This document shows positions 1 to 6,290 of a stretch of 8,770 bases of DNA, in pieces. The DNA comes from Chloroflexia bacterium (GTDB lineage Bacteria > Chloroflexota > Chloroflexia > Thermomicrobiales > UBA6265). The notes beneath the pieces are model-generated. The model worked only from the letters and a program-made list of their open reading frames with translations. It made no database searches and was not told where the DNA came from. Location: NCBI GenBank assembly GCA_013696265.1, contig JACCYX010000331.1, positions 1-8,770 of the forward strand. The letters are read 5' to 3'. Every line of letters starts with the position of its first letter. Position 1 is the first letter of the stretch. The position numbers and the translations under genes were made by a program.

Positions 1-1319
1 TATCGAGGTCGTTCCCGATCCGCTCCTCGGCGACTTCCATGAACGCGCGATTGGTTGACATGACCAGCTTTGGATACGCCCAGGCCGCGTTCCACTCCTC
101 GACGATTACCGAGGGCAGGAGGGAGGGAGGCGCGTTGTCGCCAAGCGCGCCCTGCACCCGGAGGTGGAGGATGTCGTAGGGGTAGCCAGCACGGGCGGGT
201 TCCACGCCGAGCAGCGATCCTGAGAGCCAATCCTCGGCTCCGCCGTAAGGATAATTGCGCTGGGCGAGGGCGTTGAGGTACTCGGGCAGGCTCATAAGCA
301 CGTCGTCGTACCCGTCGCCAAGACCGATTTTGAGGGCCTCCATGTACGCCGAGCCATAGAGCGTATCGGTGTACCAGGTGAGCACCTGGTCGCCGTCCGG
401 GGTCCGCCGGTAGAAAGGGCGGGTCAGGTCCTGGCCGTCGATCAGGTGGGGGATCGAGCGTCCGGCGTAGTTGTGGGCGACCGCGAGGAACCTGATCCCG
501 GCGTCCGTCAGCAATGTCGAGAACCCGACCGTCGCCCCCGGCACATCGGTTTGCATGGCGGTGACGATCTCGACGCCCAGCTCCCGGCGCAGATCCCGCA
601 CGAGGTCGAACTGGCGGGCCAGCTCGTCGAACGAAAAGGCTGCTGAAGGGCAAGGCGTTGATCTCGATCCGACCCTCGCAAACCCGGCGTACGAGTTCGT
701 CGATTGCGGATTTCGGCCGCGTGCGCAGCCAGTGCCGAAGCGGCCAGGCGACCTCGATGCTCCACCGGAACCTGGCCTCTTCCGGCAGGTGGTCAGTGGC
801 CGCGACCATCTCCAAAGCATCGTCGATGAAGGTGAGCTGGGACGCAAGGACATCGACCTGGGTATCGGTGTAGCCGATATCGTAGTGGGAGTGATGGACG
901 AGGTGGATCGTCCACTTCCGTTGCGGAACGACCAAGAATGGAACGGCCGCCAGGGATTCGACGCCGCTCGCGACCTCGATCGCGTGGGTCGTTTCGCTTG
1001 TCACCTCGGGCACGAACAGGAACTCGGTGGCGGTGGCGCCGGTCGCGATCGATCGCATGTCGAGTACGACATCGCCCAGCCTGATCGAGACATCGAGCAT
1101 GGCTTCGTAGCCGGTCTCCTCGATCCGAAGCCGGATTCCCTGGAGGAGCGCGCCGCCCGCCACCCGGTACAGCGGAACGTTGCTGACGCGCAAGCGAAAC
1201 GCGCCGGCGGCGATGTCGATCCCGTCCGTATTGGCGATGAGTTCCCGCCGGCGAGCGGGGCCCCACCGGCTTCTGGATCGCGTGTCTCGCGGGGCATTTT
1301 CGTTTTCTCCACTGGTCAT
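1..1319 (-). CDS. GH38-like alpha-mannosidase homologue, N-terminal part, frameshifted and cut by the window edge
   Basis: Seen: from ATG at 1319 the minus strand reads about 226 codons of coherent protein. The first ~135 residues look like a beta-rich leader, and residues 142-150 read HHSHYDIGY. The frame is coherent to INALPFS at 642-644. Then it must shift by one base: from 640 the protein resumes as AFSFDELARQFDLVRD and stays coherent to position 1, with QTDVPG (Asp codon at 545-547) and HNYAGR. Family knowledge: GH38-type enzymes bind zinc through an N-terminal His-x-Asp and use an Asp nucleophile, so H145/D147 and the Asp of QTDVPG are the likely counterparts. Such enzymes hydrolyse alpha-mannosides or related glycosides. 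The unshifted frame also has no stop to position 1, so an automatic caller would give one open frame with a wrong C-terminal half. The C-terminus lies outside the window. Start choice is moderate: there is no strong ribosome site before 1319. The exact substrate is unknown. Confidence 0.75.
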   Translation of the reverse strand, partial: MTSGENENAPRDTRSRSRWGPARRRELIANTDGIDIAAGAFRLRVSNVPLYRVAGGALLQGIRLRIEETGYEAMLDVSIRLGDVVLDMRSIATGATATEFLFVPEVTSETTHAIEVASGVESLAAVPFLVVPQRKWTIHLVHHSHYDIGYTDTQVDVLASQLTFIDDALEMVAATDHLPEEARFRWSIEVAWPLRHWLRTRPKSAIDELVRRVCEGRIEINALPFSSLFVRRAGPPVRPRAGSAPGAGRRDRHRHANRCAGGDGRVLDIADGRRDQVPRGRPQLRRTLDPPPDRRPGPDPPFLPADPGRRPGAHLVHRYALWLGVHGGPQNRSWRRVRRRAYEPARVPQRPRPAQLSLRRSRGLALRIAARRGTRPCWLPLRHPPPPGAGRAWRQRASLPPALGNRRGVERGLGVSKAGHVNQSRVHGSRRGADRERPR

Positions 1320-1583
1320 TGGCGCCTGAACGGCACAACACTCGGGGTTGGCGCCACCATGTATCACGGAAGTGCCGGTGGGACAATGGATCGGGAGCGC
1401 CATTCGCCAAATCAGGAGGGGATGTGTGGCTAATGCTTCCTTGTTTGAAGCGGCCCCCGAATGCTACGCTTGGGGGATCACCGATGCTTGCACACCCGCG
1501 GTCGATGGCTCCCCTTGTCGAACAATGCTGTTCTCCCAGGTGCAGGCAGTCTCACCGAGCAAGTGGAACAAGGAAATTTCACC
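1320..1583. other. Divergent intergenic region between the glycosidase and the unknown + gene
   Basis: This region holds the promoters of two divergent genes. Seen: two exact copies of TTGGCGCC (1319-1326 and 1348-1355), each with the palindrome GGCGCC at its core, lie just upstream of the glycosidase start and could be an operator. A weak minus-strand promoter candidate is TTGTCC (1381-1386), 17 bases, TACATG (1358-1363). A weak plus-strand candidate is TTGTTT (1442-1447), 18 bases, TACGCT (1466-1471). No convincing gene was found here. The promoter calls rest only on loose consensus matches. Confidence 0.3.
1570..1575 (+). promoter_or_regulatory. Ribosome binding site deciding the 1584 start
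   Basis: AAGGAA lies 8 bases before ATG 1584, a good Shine-Dalgarno match and spacing. It favours this start over the longer frame that opens at 1461 and over the internal ATG at 1710. Confidence 0.6.
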
Positions 1584-2057
1584 ATGAACCACGCCGGCTT
1601 TTCGTCCTGTCCCGATGATTCGTGTACCAATCCCGCCTCGTCCGCCACGAACGCCGCTGACAACAACCACCAGGAGACGGCCCGCGGGGCCGATCGACGC
1701 GAGGCGTCGATGACCGATGAGGGCGTTTCGAACTTGCCCATCCAGACCGCAAGGGCCGACGCGGCGACACTTACCGATAGCCTGCCCTTTGTCCTGCAGG
1801 CTGGCCAGATTCTCTACCTGGTCGCGGAAGAGGCGAGCGATTGGGTCGTCGCCGAATTGCGGTTCGATCCGGTGAGTTGCACATTCGCCGAGGAGCGCCG
1901 GGCGCGCTTCCAGTGGCCGCGCGAGGCGTTTGGCCGGTTGTTGAGCCGAACGATCGTCGGCAACGTTGAACCGGACGAAGCGAATCGCGTGGCGGACGCC
2001 TTTACCCGGTGGCTGGCCTCGCAGTTCGTTACCGGCGCGCACGCCAACCGGGGCTGA
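1584..2057 (+). CDS. Unknown 157-aa protein
   Basis: I do not recognise this family. It is the only plus-strand gene in the window. The first ~60 residues are rich in Ser, Thr, Asn, Asp and Ala and look disordered. The remainder looks like a folded domain, with hydrophobic and charged residues alternating: SLPFVLQAGQILYLVAEEA, then a strand-like WVVAELRFDP, then a helical C-terminus ending WLASQF. No signal peptide or membrane segment is evident. The start is supported by AAGGAA 8 bases upstream. An internal ATG at 1710 with GAGG nearby would give a 115-aa form that begins at the edge of the ordered part. The opposite strand is open over much of the same stretch but gives an Arg/Gly-rich, non-protein-like product, so the plus frame is preferred. 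A hairpin follows 17 bases after the stop. Confidence 0.6.
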   Translation: MNHAGFSSCPDDSCTNPASSATNAADNNHQETARGADRREASMTDEGVSNLPIQTARADAATLTDSLPFVLQAGQILYLVAEEASDWVVAELRFDPVSCTFAEERRARFQWPREAFGRLLSRTIVGNVEPDEANRVADAFTRWLASQFVTGAHANRG

Positions 2058-2074
2058 ACCAGGTCACCAGACCA

Positions 2075-2120
2075 GACAAGGCAATGGGCGAGCAAAACAT
2101 TGCTCGCCCCTTGCCTTGTC
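2075..2120. terminator. Long-stem hairpin, probable bidirectional transcription end
   Basis: GACAAGGCAA (2075-2084) and GGGCGAGCAA (2086-2095) pair with TTGCTCGCCC (2100-2109) and TTGCCTTGTC (2111-2120). This gives 20 paired bases with a single T/C mismatch and a 4-base loop. It lies between two convergent genes. There is no clear T-run on either side, so a classical intrinsic terminator is not proven. It may instead be a small palindromic repeat or an RNA-stabilising stem. Confidence 0.55.
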
Positions 2121-2167
2121 CTACGCATCACCGTTGGGGCGATGCAAGCCGTATGAACAGAGACGGC

Positions 2168-2324
2168 GTAGGGGCGGACCCCGATCGCATGCCGGATGTG
2201 GCCGGTCGCGTGACAGGGTGTCCGCCCTTGTCGCGCGAATCCGAGTTCTCCATTTGCCAACATCCGGGCGGACACCCTGCGTGTCGTCGCGTAGCTACCG
2301 TATGCGACCGGGGTCCGCCCCTAC
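2168..2324. repeat. Nested palindromic (MITE-like) intergenic element with GTAGGGG...CCCCTAC ends
   Basis: The outer arms are 23 bases each (2168-2190 and 2302-2324), beginning GTAGGGGCGGACCCC and ending in the complement, with one mismatch. The inner arms are 14 bases each and perfect (CAGGGTGTCCGCCC at 2214-2227, its complement at 2266-2279). A third pair, CCGGATGT (2192-2199) with ACATCCGG (2260-2267), competes with the inner stem. The arms also share the core GTCCGCCC / GGGCGGAC, so several folds are possible. No coding sequence is inside and no clear target-site duplication was seen. Its size, lack of genes and inverted ends fit a non-autonomous repeat. Confidence 0.7.
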
Positions 2325-2409
2325 GGAAATCCGCAATGTGCATAACCCATTACGATGATCTGCACGGGGCCACATCTCCAGGATCGCCAGCCCCAGTGGG
2401 CACCGTCCG

Positions 2410-2964
2410 CTAGTGCGCGGGGCGCTCGTCTTCGGGAAGGTTAGGGACGGTTTCCCCGGCCCTGACCGGTACCTTGAGCACATTCTCGAACGGGGGAATC
2501 GGGCAGGACCAGCCCGTGTTGTAGGCGCAGTAGGGGTTGTACGCCAGGTTCAGGTCGAAACTCAGCCGGCCGTCCGGCAGCAGCTTCGGCTCCAGGTAAC
2601 GGCCAACCGCGTAGGTTTCCTGACCCGCCGTGGCGTCGCGGAACGGCACGAAGAAGTGCCCGCGCGTCTGCTCCCGGAACACGGTAAGCGTGGCGTCCTG
2701 GCCATCGACGGTGAAGTGGACGCGCCCGGCCCGGGTGTACTGCTTGGCGTCGCCATTGACTGTGCCGATCGTAATCACTTCACCGATCCCCTCGCCCGAG
2801 CTGTCGATCTCGAGCGCGAGTTTCAGGTCCGGGTTTTCCGGGAAGTAGTTCAGGTTCGTAAAGACGTCCTTCTGGGCATCGCTCAACGGCGACTGCGCGT
2901 GCTCCTTGAAGAAGACATCCTTGCGCTGCCGAAAACCCTCCAGTTTGCTTGTGTCGGTTGCCAT
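2410..2964 (-). CDS. DUF1684 family protein
   Basis: This 184-aa protein matches the DUF1684 pattern from end to end. It has an N-terminal RKDVFF...SPL segment (14-27), NYFPENPD (39-46), a strand G-R-V-H-F-T-V-D-G (80-88), F-R-D-A-T-A-G-Q-E-T-Y (108-118), GRYLEP (121-126), and the conserved C-terminal block DLNLAYNPYCAY (137-148), WSCPIPPFENVL (152-163) and RAGE (168-171). The family's biochemical role is not established, and no signal peptide is seen, so it is probably cytoplasmic. The ATG at 2964 is preceded by AAAGGGA. It lies 135 bases after the pyrophosphatase stop and has its own promoter candidate at 3045-3073, so it is probably transcribed independently as well as by read-through. It faces the convergent repeat region at 2058-2409. 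Confidence 0.9.
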   Translation of the reverse strand: MATDTSKLEGFRQRKDVFFKEHAQSPLSDAQKDVFTNLNYFPENPDLKLALEIDSSGEGIGEVITIGTVNGDAKQYTRAGRVHFTVDGQDATLTVFREQTRGHFFVPFRDATAGQETYAVGRYLEPKLLPDGRLSFDLNLAYNPYCAYNTGWSCPIPPFENVLKVPVRAGETVPNLPEDERPAH

Positions 2965-3044
2965 GCGGCTCGTCCCTTTCCGTGATCCGGGTGTTCAGCC
3001 CACGCCTGGGCCACACCCCGCGATTCCAATACTTTACAAAAGAT

Positions 3045-3073
3045 AGTATAGGGCATCGCCGCCCCGGCGGCAA
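3045..3073 (-). promoter_or_regulatory. Sigma-70-type promoter candidate for the DUF1684 gene
   Basis: On the minus strand, TTGCCG (3068-3073), 17 bases, then TATACT (3045-3050). This is the best consensus promoter in the window and sits in an AT-richer patch of otherwise GC-rich DNA. Transcription would start near 3038, leaving a leader of roughly 70 bases before ATG 2964. Confidence 0.45.
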
Positions 3074-3099
3074 GCGCGGCGCCGGGCCGTGACTGGCCT

Positions 3100-3675
3100 C
3101 TACGTCCTCCGGGCTTCGCGATACCGGGCGCGGCAGCGGGCAATCATTTCCCGCGCCTTCGCCTCGTCGTGCCAGCCCAGCACTTCGGTCTGCTTGGGTT
3201 CGAGGAGCTTGTAGGTGTCGAAGAACGTCTCGATTTCCCGGAGCCAGTGATCGCCGATTTGCTCGAGCGTCTGGACGTGGTGGTAGCGCGGATCGTCGAC
3301 CGGCACCGCCAGCACCTTGAAGTCCGGGCCCTTCTCGTCGGCCATGTCCAGCCCTCCGAGCGGCTTGGCCTCGATCAGGCAACCGGGAAAGGTTGGCTCC
3401 TGGACCAGCACGAGGATGTCGAGGTGGTCACCGTCTTCGGCCAGCGTGTCGGGAATGAACCCGTAGTCGGTCGGGTAGTGGACAGATGAATAGAGCACGC
3501 GTTCGAGCTTGAACGAGCCGCGCTCCTCGTCGTACTCGTATTTGTTGCGCGAACCGCGCGGAATCTCGATGAAGGCCAGGACCGATCCACTGTGGGAATC
3601 CTCGGCGACCTCGATCGCCTCCTGATGCACCAGTTCCGTCTGCTCGTTGGGCGGTGCCGCTTCGTGGCTCGACAT
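3100..3675 (-). CDS. ppa: Inorganic pyrophosphatase (family I, soluble)
   Basis: This enzyme hydrolyses pyrophosphate to phosphate, pulling biosynthetic reactions forward; it is cytoplasmic and Mg-dependent. The 191-aa protein keeps the family I active site, by comparison with E. coli Ppa: E37, K45 and E47 in IEIPRGSRNKYEYD, R59, Y71 in HYPTDYGF, D81/D83/D86 in EDGDHLDILVL, D113, D118 and K120 in MADEKGPDFKVLAVP, and Y155/K156 in FFDTYK. The usual Pro of the D-G-D-P-x-D signature is His84 here. There is an acidic N-terminal extension of about 17 residues relative to E. coli. The ATG at 3675 has GGAG 10 bases upstream. The frame is open further upstream to 4026, but that part is antisense-like shadow of the neighbouring gene in another frame and is excluded. 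It lies 47 bases after the upstream unknown gene and may be co-transcribed with it. Confidence 0.95.
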   Translation of the reverse strand: MSSHEAAPPNEQTELVHQEAIEVAEDSHSGSVLAFIEIPRGSRNKYEYDEERGSFKLERVLYSSVHYPTDYGFIPDTLAEDGDHLDILVLVQEPTFPGCLIEAKPLGGLDMADEKGPDFKVLAVPVDDPRYHHVQTLEQIGDHWLREIETFFDTYKLLEPKQTEVLGWHDEAKAREMIARCRARYREARRT

Positions 3676-3722
3676 GGTGTTGCTTGCTCCAGATCCTGTG
3701 ATGCTCGTGGCCCGCTCCCCGG

Positions 3723-4241
3723 TCAGGATCGGTTTCGTTGCAACAAGCCGACACTGTAGAACTCGTACGACGCGGCGGCGTCCGGGACATCGACGAGGTG
3801 AACCGTGAACCGGCACGGAACGCCGTGGTCCGGGTAATTGTCGGCGAAGAACGAGGAATACGCTTCCGCGTACTCCTTGCGCAGACGCGTCTGCTCGGCG
3901 GCGTAGCCCGCCGGATCGGTCAACGGGCTCGGACTCTTCGGCTGGCAGCCGAAGGCGTGGACTTCGATGAAATCGATGTCGTCCAGCGATGCGCAGATCC
4001 CGGCGTCCTGGAGCCACTTCTCCCATGAGCGGAAGACGAGCGGCACTTCCTTGAGCGGTTCCATCGTCACCAGCTCGTCGAGCCCGAGGACACCCTTGGC
4101 GGAGTAGCCGCCGGTCAGGCCGGCGAAATGGATCCTCAGGTCGCCGTCCGCTTGCTCTTCAGTCACCAGTGCCGAGAGCACCGGGCGGTCGCCGCTGGAG
4201 TAGTAGGTCAGCTTGCCCCGTTTCTTGACCGTGAATGCCAT
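3723..4241 (-). CDS. Unknown 172-aa protein upstream of ppa
   Basis: I do not recognise this family. The protein opens with a basic, strand-like MAFTVKKRGKLTYYSSGDRP. A mixed domain follows with LRIHFAGLTGGYSAKGVLGLDELV, VPLVFRSWEKWLQDAGI and DDIDFIEVHAFGCQPK. Next comes a charged helix (Y-A-A-E-Q-T-R-L-R-K-E-Y-A-E-A-Y), and it ends in VPCRFTVHLVDVPDA and YEFYSVGLLQRNRS. There is no signal peptide or membrane segment. Balanced amino-acid use and an uninterrupted frame support it as real. AAAGGG lies 12 bases before ATG 4241, slightly far. It ends 47 bases before ppa on the same strand, so it is probably the first gene of a ppa transcript; nothing ties it to pyrophosphate metabolism beyond that. 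Confidence 0.75.
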   Translation of the reverse strand: MAFTVKKRGKLTYYSSGDRPVLSALVTEEQADGDLRIHFAGLTGGYSAKGVLGLDELVTMEPLKEVPLVFRSWEKWLQDAGICASLDDIDFIEVHAFGCQPKSPSPLTDPAGYAAEQTRLRKEYAEAYSSFFADNYPDHGVPCRFTVHLVDVPDAAASYEFYSVGLLQRNRS

Positions 4242-4274
4242 GCCGTGGTTGCCCTTTCCGCTGGTTTCAGCATC

Positions 4275-4303
4275 TGAATACTGTTTCCAGGATAAATTGT
4301 CAT
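4275..4303 (-). promoter_or_regulatory. Weak promoter candidate using the end of a repeat as -35 box
   Basis: On the minus strand, ATGACA (4298-4303), 17 bases, TATTCA (4275-4280), directed at the unknown gene starting at 4241. The -35 box is the outer end of the repeat arm at 4297-4324. The -10 match is poor, so this is tentative. Confidence 0.25.
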
Positions 4304-4445
4304 TCCGAGCTTGCGAGGAATCTTTCTGGCCTCCCTATGGCAGAACCAAGATTCCTCCTTCGTCGGAATGACAAAGATCCATGGACACCGCACCAAGTAC
4401 TGTATCCAAGTAAACTCGTCATTTCTCCCAAGCTCGACATGACAA
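4297..4445. repeat. Three-arm palindromic repeat composite (left copy)
   Basis: Seen: arm L at 4297-4324 (TTGTCATTCCGAGCTTGC then GAGGAATCTT). An inverted arm R at 4348-4374 pairs with L over 12 outer and 10 inner bases around a small internal loop. A further inverted arm, variant form, lies at 4421-4445 (ends CTCGACATGACAA). The order L-R-R' is the mirror image of the right copy at 6291-6457. The sequence between the arms is not conserved between copies. No coding sequence is supported; the open frames crossing it translate only the repeat. It lies between the end of the nucleotidyltransferase gene and the start of the 172-aa gene, so it could also end transcripts arriving from 4484. Confidence 0.8.
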
Positions 4446-4483
4446 ACCAGCCATAAAACACCATTGTGGATACTTGTCACTCG

Positions 4484-5368
4484 TCACAGTGTGTCAGGGA
4501 CCGTCTCCCGAATCCAGACGCGAACGTGCGTTTCGGCCCGCTCCGGGTACGGATAGCCGAAGCGGACGGCCACGGTACGAGCCAGATCGCCGAAGAGGTC
4601 CATCGTCCCGGCGAGGTCCTGGAGGATTTGCGCGCGGGTCGCGGCCCCGTAGGTCGCGTGAAACTTCTCGACAATATCGGGATCGGTTCGCGCCTCGAAG
4701 AACCGGTAGCCGTGCCACGGGTCGAGGCCAGGTTGGTCCAGACGCGCCCGCCACTCGATGACGTGCCGGAGTTTGTCCTTCATCGACCCGTCGAGACATT
4801 GCCGGGCGACGAGGATTTCTCCGCGAAGCGCCTTCTTGGTGGTCCACATCGCGTGGTACCAGAAATCGACCACGAGGTTGGTGAACGCCGGCTCGTCCGG
4901 CGGTGTCCATTCCGAAAATTGCCGTGGTGGCATATCGTTGAGCGTTTGCAGCTTGCCCCGAGGGTCGTACACGACGCGGAACCCGCGGTCGATCACGGGC
5001 CGAATCATATCGGTGACGGGACTTGGCGCCGCGAAATCCAGATCGAGCAGGGCGGACGGGACGACCGAGAAATCGACATCGAGCATCGGTTCGAAGACTG
5101 CGCGGCGTTCGCGCCAGCCGCCCACTGCTGTTTGTTCGACAAACGACAGTACCATTGGCCCGATCTCATGGAGCCAGTCATCGGTGTCGATCAAGCGGTC
5201 CGGCTCGTCGGCGAAGAGCGTGAGATCGAGGTCCGAGTACGCATCGGCCGGCCGGTCGGCCCTCGCCCGGGAACCGACCGCTAGGACGCCATGCACGTCA
5301 CTCCGAGTTTCGGCCCAGGCGCCGACCTGCTGTTCGACTTCCTCAAAAACGTCACGATGGTCCGTCAT
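4484..5368 (-). CDS. ANT(6)/AadK-like nucleotidyltransferase
   Basis: This 294-aa protein fits the streptomycin (aminoglycoside 6-) adenylyltransferase family in length and in both halves. The nucleotidyltransferase signature is present: G32-S33, then D46 and D48 in YSDLDL, with a third acidic position at D97 or D99 (MLDVDF). The C-terminal half carries the family-like WYHAMWTTKKALRGE, a WHGYRFFE segment and a TYGAATRAQILQDLAGTMDLF helix before a GYPYPE tail. Family members transfer AMP to an aminoglycoside, but many chromosomal homologues have no proven drug substrate, so resistance should not be assumed. Its ATG (5368) overlaps the stop of the upstream isomerase gene by 4 bases (ATGA), indicating translational coupling. 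The pair is bracketed by mirrored repeats. Confidence 0.85.
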   Translation of the reverse strand: MTDHRDVFEEVEQQVGAWAETRSDVHGVLAVGSRARADRPADAYSDLDLTLFADEPDRLIDTDDWLHEIGPMVLSFVEQTAVGGWRERRAVFEPMLDVDFSVVPSALLDLDFAAPSPVTDMIRPVIDRGFRVVYDPRGKLQTLNDMPPRQFSEWTPPDEPAFTNLVVDFWYHAMWTTKKALRGEILVARQCLDGSMKDKLRHVIEWRARLDQPGLDPWHGYRFFEARTDPDIVEKFHATYGAATRAQILQDLAGTMDLFGDLARTVAVRFGYPYPERAETHVRVWIRETVPDTL

Positions 5369-6237
5369 GCTGGCTGCCTTCGATCGTCGAACACCAAGCC
5401 AGCCTTGCGCGCGAGGTCGCGGGTCGAGGCGGCGCAGGCGCGAGTCGCGGGTTCCGGATCCCCGTCCACCTTGTAGTGGGTTTCCAGCGAGAGCACGCCC
5501 TCGTACCGGTCCCGGACCAGCGCGCGGAACTGACCGAGGTAGTCGATGGCGCCGTCGCCCATCCGGGTGAAGCCGGTGTTCAGTTCGATCGCAACGGCAT
5601 CCTTGAGGTGAACGTGATGGATGCGGTCCTTGACGTGTTCGTAGCCGCCGGGGAACGGGTTCGAGCCAAGGGCCGCTTCGTTGCCGGGGTCCCAGATCAG
5701 GCCGAGCGCGTGATTCGAGATGTGGTCGAGTATCCAGCGCGACTCTTCGCCAGTGGCGACGTTGCAGGCGTACTCGTTTTCGAGCCCCAGCAGCTTGCCG
5801 GCGGCGCTAACGTGTTCCGTCGCTACCGACAGGATGTCCAGGATCTCGTCGCGAACTGAAACCGGGTCCGCCACGCGCCAGAAGCTGAACACGCGGACGA
5901 TCGGCGAGTCGAACTGGTTCGCGAGTTCCAGCGAGCGATCGAGGATGGCCCAATGCTCCTCCTTGCTCTTTTCGGATGCCGAATGGGTGTTGCCGGCTGC
6001 GGCGCTTTCGTCGTTGAGGTGGCATTTCAGGAACGGCGAGGCGATGCAGTTGACCCTGAACCCGCCCGCGTGCACAGCCTGTTCGATCCGGCTTACGGTC
6101 GCGTCGTCGTGGTCGACGATGCTCTTGCCCCAGATGCTGCGCAATTCGATGTCGCGGATGCCGAGTTCCTGGCAGACGGCGAGCGCGTGGTCGAAGTCTT
6201 CGCTGATTTCGTCGGTGATGACGCCGAGCCTGGGCAT
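5365..6237 (-). CDS. Sugar phosphate isomerase/epimerase-like TIM-barrel protein
   Basis: This 290-aa protein of the xylose-isomerase-like TIM-barrel (AP endonuclease 2) superfamily probably isomerises, epimerises or dehydrates a sugar or polyol, using a divalent metal. Seen: barrel start LGVITDEISEDF, strand IRDIELRSIWG, and a likely metal-ligand set of Glu in LENEYA (E153 or E155), D183 in IWDPGNEA, H210 in HHVHLKD and E252 in LSLETHY, in the order typical of the family. The substrate cannot be read from the sequence. The start at 6237 is preferred because AAAGGA (6243-6248) sits 5 bases upstream; a longer frame from 6270 adds an atypical MFLLVCTERTH. It is the first gene of a two-gene unit and overlaps the nucleotidyltransferase by 4 bases. 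Confidence 0.88.
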   Translation of the reverse strand: MPRLGVITDEISEDFDHALAVCQELGIRDIELRSIWGKSIVDHDDATVSRIEQAVHAGGFRVNCIASPFLKCHLNDESAAAGNTHSASEKSKEEHWAILDRSLELANQFDSPIVRVFSFWRVADPVSVRDEILDILSVATEHVSAAGKLLGLENEYACNVATGEESRWILDHISNHALGLIWDPGNEAALGSNPFPGGYEHVKDRIHHVHLKDAVAIELNTGFTRMGDGAIDYLGQFRALVRDRYEGVLSLETHYKVDGDPEPATRACAASTRDLARKAGLVFDDRRQPA

Positions 6238-6242
6238 GTGAG

Positions 6243-6248
6243 TCCTTT
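6243..6248 (-). promoter_or_regulatory. Ribosome binding site deciding the 6237 start
   Basis: Minus-strand AAAGGA lies 5 bases before ATG 6237. It selects this start over the upstream in-frame start at 6270. Confidence 0.6.
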
Positions 6249-6290
6249 CGGTGCAAACGAGCAGAAACAAGGAGTTGACGTTCGCGGCGG

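Noticed and set aside
471..1433. Long plus-strand open frame of 320 codons
   Set aside because: It is antisense to the coherent GH38-like protein on the minus strand; its product shows no family features and it arises from high-GC codon bias.
1464..2042. Minus-strand frame opposite the 157-aa gene
   Set aside because: Its product is Arg/Gly-rich with low-complexity stretches; the plus frame has the ribosome site and protein-like composition.
3676..4026. N-terminal extension of the pyrophosphatase frame
   Set aside because: It overlaps the 172-aa gene in another frame and is Arg/Pro-rich; family length and the ribosome site support the start at 3675.
4297..4445. Repeats as a CRISPR array
   Set aside because: The arms are inverted relative to each other, unevenly spaced, few in number and without cas genes.
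4463..4473. Single DnaA-box-like TGTGGATA
   Set aside because: It is isolated, with no cluster and no AT-rich unwinding region nearby; chance is likely.
4235..4480. Small open frames on both strands over the left repeat composite
   Set aside because: They translate the repeat arms (strings such as HSELARNL) and have no ribosome site or family match.
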